From: Mesocentrotus franciscanus
Lineage: Eukaryota; Echinodermata; Echinoidea; Camarodonta; Strongylocentrotidae
Direction of reading: 5' to 3'
Assembly: GCA_037976565.1 (NCBI GenBank)
Contig: CP137675.1
Location: 2,055,323 to 2,119,322 of the forward strand
Length of the DNA: 64,000 bases
The notes beneath the pieces are model-generated. The model did not search any database and was not told the origin of the DNA. It worked only from the letters and a program-made list of their open reading frames with translations. The translations under genes were made by a program, and so were the position numbers. This document shows, in pieces, positions 63,421 through 64,000 of this stretch (positions are counted from its first letter, which is position 1; the number at the start of each line of letters is the position of its first letter).

Positions 63421-63930
63421 TAAATTTTCCTTGTAAACTGCAGGCTCTGACCGCCATCACTTTTTTGTTCTTTTTGTGAGTAATTTGCGTCTCCTTGCGA
63501 TGTACGAATTATTAATTTTTTAATGTGTCTCTTTTTTGTGGTATTGAAATCAAATCGGATCTGACGCTAAACTGGTTATACCGTCCAAATAATTTTTTTA
63601 TTGGAAAGCTTTTATTCCCCGTACTCTTTTAGTTTTACCTATTGACTTGGTATTCGAAAAGTACTATATGTATATCAGTGGTAAATTATTGGGTTCATAA
63701 ATATCATTTTATATATTTTACGGAAAAATGAATATAATTCGTTCTTACTATAAAGAGAGTTGTTCCATAATAGAGAGGGTCCCCTATGCAAACCTGCCCC
63801 CCCCCCCAACCCCACCCCAAATCCGGATGTGCTCCTTCAAAGCCTATTCGGGATTTGACAGATTAGGTAGAAACAGTGCCTATTTAAGTAACTGACTGAA
63901 ATGATACCTTATATTGAGTCAATCTTAAAG

Positions 63931-64000
63931 GCCAAGTCCACTCCAAAAATAACTTACTTTCAATAAAAGCAGAAAAATCAGACAAACCAATCAAAAAAAG
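63931..64000. repeat. Possible dispersed-repeat end at right edge
   Basis: TTAAAGGCCAAGTCCACTCC begins a stretch that resembles the end of an interspersed repeat I associate with echinoderm and hemichordate genomes; it is cut by the window edge. Recalled resemblance only. Confidence 0.3.

Larger units (their letters stand above)
52690..64000. other. 5' flank or leader introns of the exchanger gene
   Basis: No protein-coding exon is supported here. It contains HP copies (53.2, 53.35, 55.94 kb), a pair of inverted repeat copies (56.55 and 57.96 kb), CT tracts, the 59.5-60.34 kb inverted-repeat element and a GC-richer zone at 62.56-63.42 kb. Stretches 53430-55900, 58260-59500 and 60345-61640 show nothing recognisable. 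Confidence 0.4.

Overview
This is AT-rich animal nuclear DNA with very low coding density. It has long introns, many CT, GA, GT, ATC and GGA simple repeats, and many short inverted-repeat elements. A tRNA-derived SINE, frequent 'tacatgta' words and an invertebrate-type Na+/Ca2+ exchanger suggest a marine deuterostome, most likely an echinoderm such as a sea urchin. That assignment is inference.

The only gene I can support is a Na+/Ca2+ exchanger (NCX/SLC8-type) on the minus strand, in four exons: E1 51883-52689, E2 34485-34579, E3 32734-32784 and E4 14231-14314. E1 encodes the N-terminal membrane domain with the alpha-1 ion-binding repeat. E2-E4 encode part of the large cytosolic loop. All splice sites are canonical and the reading phases join exactly (0, 2, 2). 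The Ca2+-binding domains and the C-terminal membrane domain must lie beyond the left edge. E1 carries two small indels inside the alpha-1 repeat, either assembly errors or real lesions. Nearly everything from 1 to 51882 is therefore intron of this gene. The 52690-64000 region is its 5' side; its GC-richer parts (62560-63420) may hold a promoter or leader exon.

The most striking content is a dispersed family of about 70-110 bp palindromes, called HP here. The arm core is near GTCTGYTGAGAGCCAGAAGG, and about two dozen copies, whole or half, occur between 1.3 kb and 56 kb. As RNA each would fold into a pre-miRNA-sized hairpin. One copy has been amplified into exactly nine 64-bp tandem units (32114-32689). 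A separate or very diverged hairpin at 18770-18844 has a 24-bp stem in which every arm difference is a G:U wobble on the plus strand.

Other repeats include two copies of a GTTTCACAAAG-ended MITE, one of them nested inside an older repeat (29.8-30.3 kb). There is also a worn tandem array of about 165-bp units (19.56-21.56 kb), a 182-bp fold-back (8686-8867), several further inverted-terminal-repeat elements, a local segmental duplication with an insertion (43.9-45.05 kb), and an 840-bp inverted-repeat element (59.5-60.34 kb). The many short open frames outside the exchanger are low-complexity or random and are not annotated as genes.
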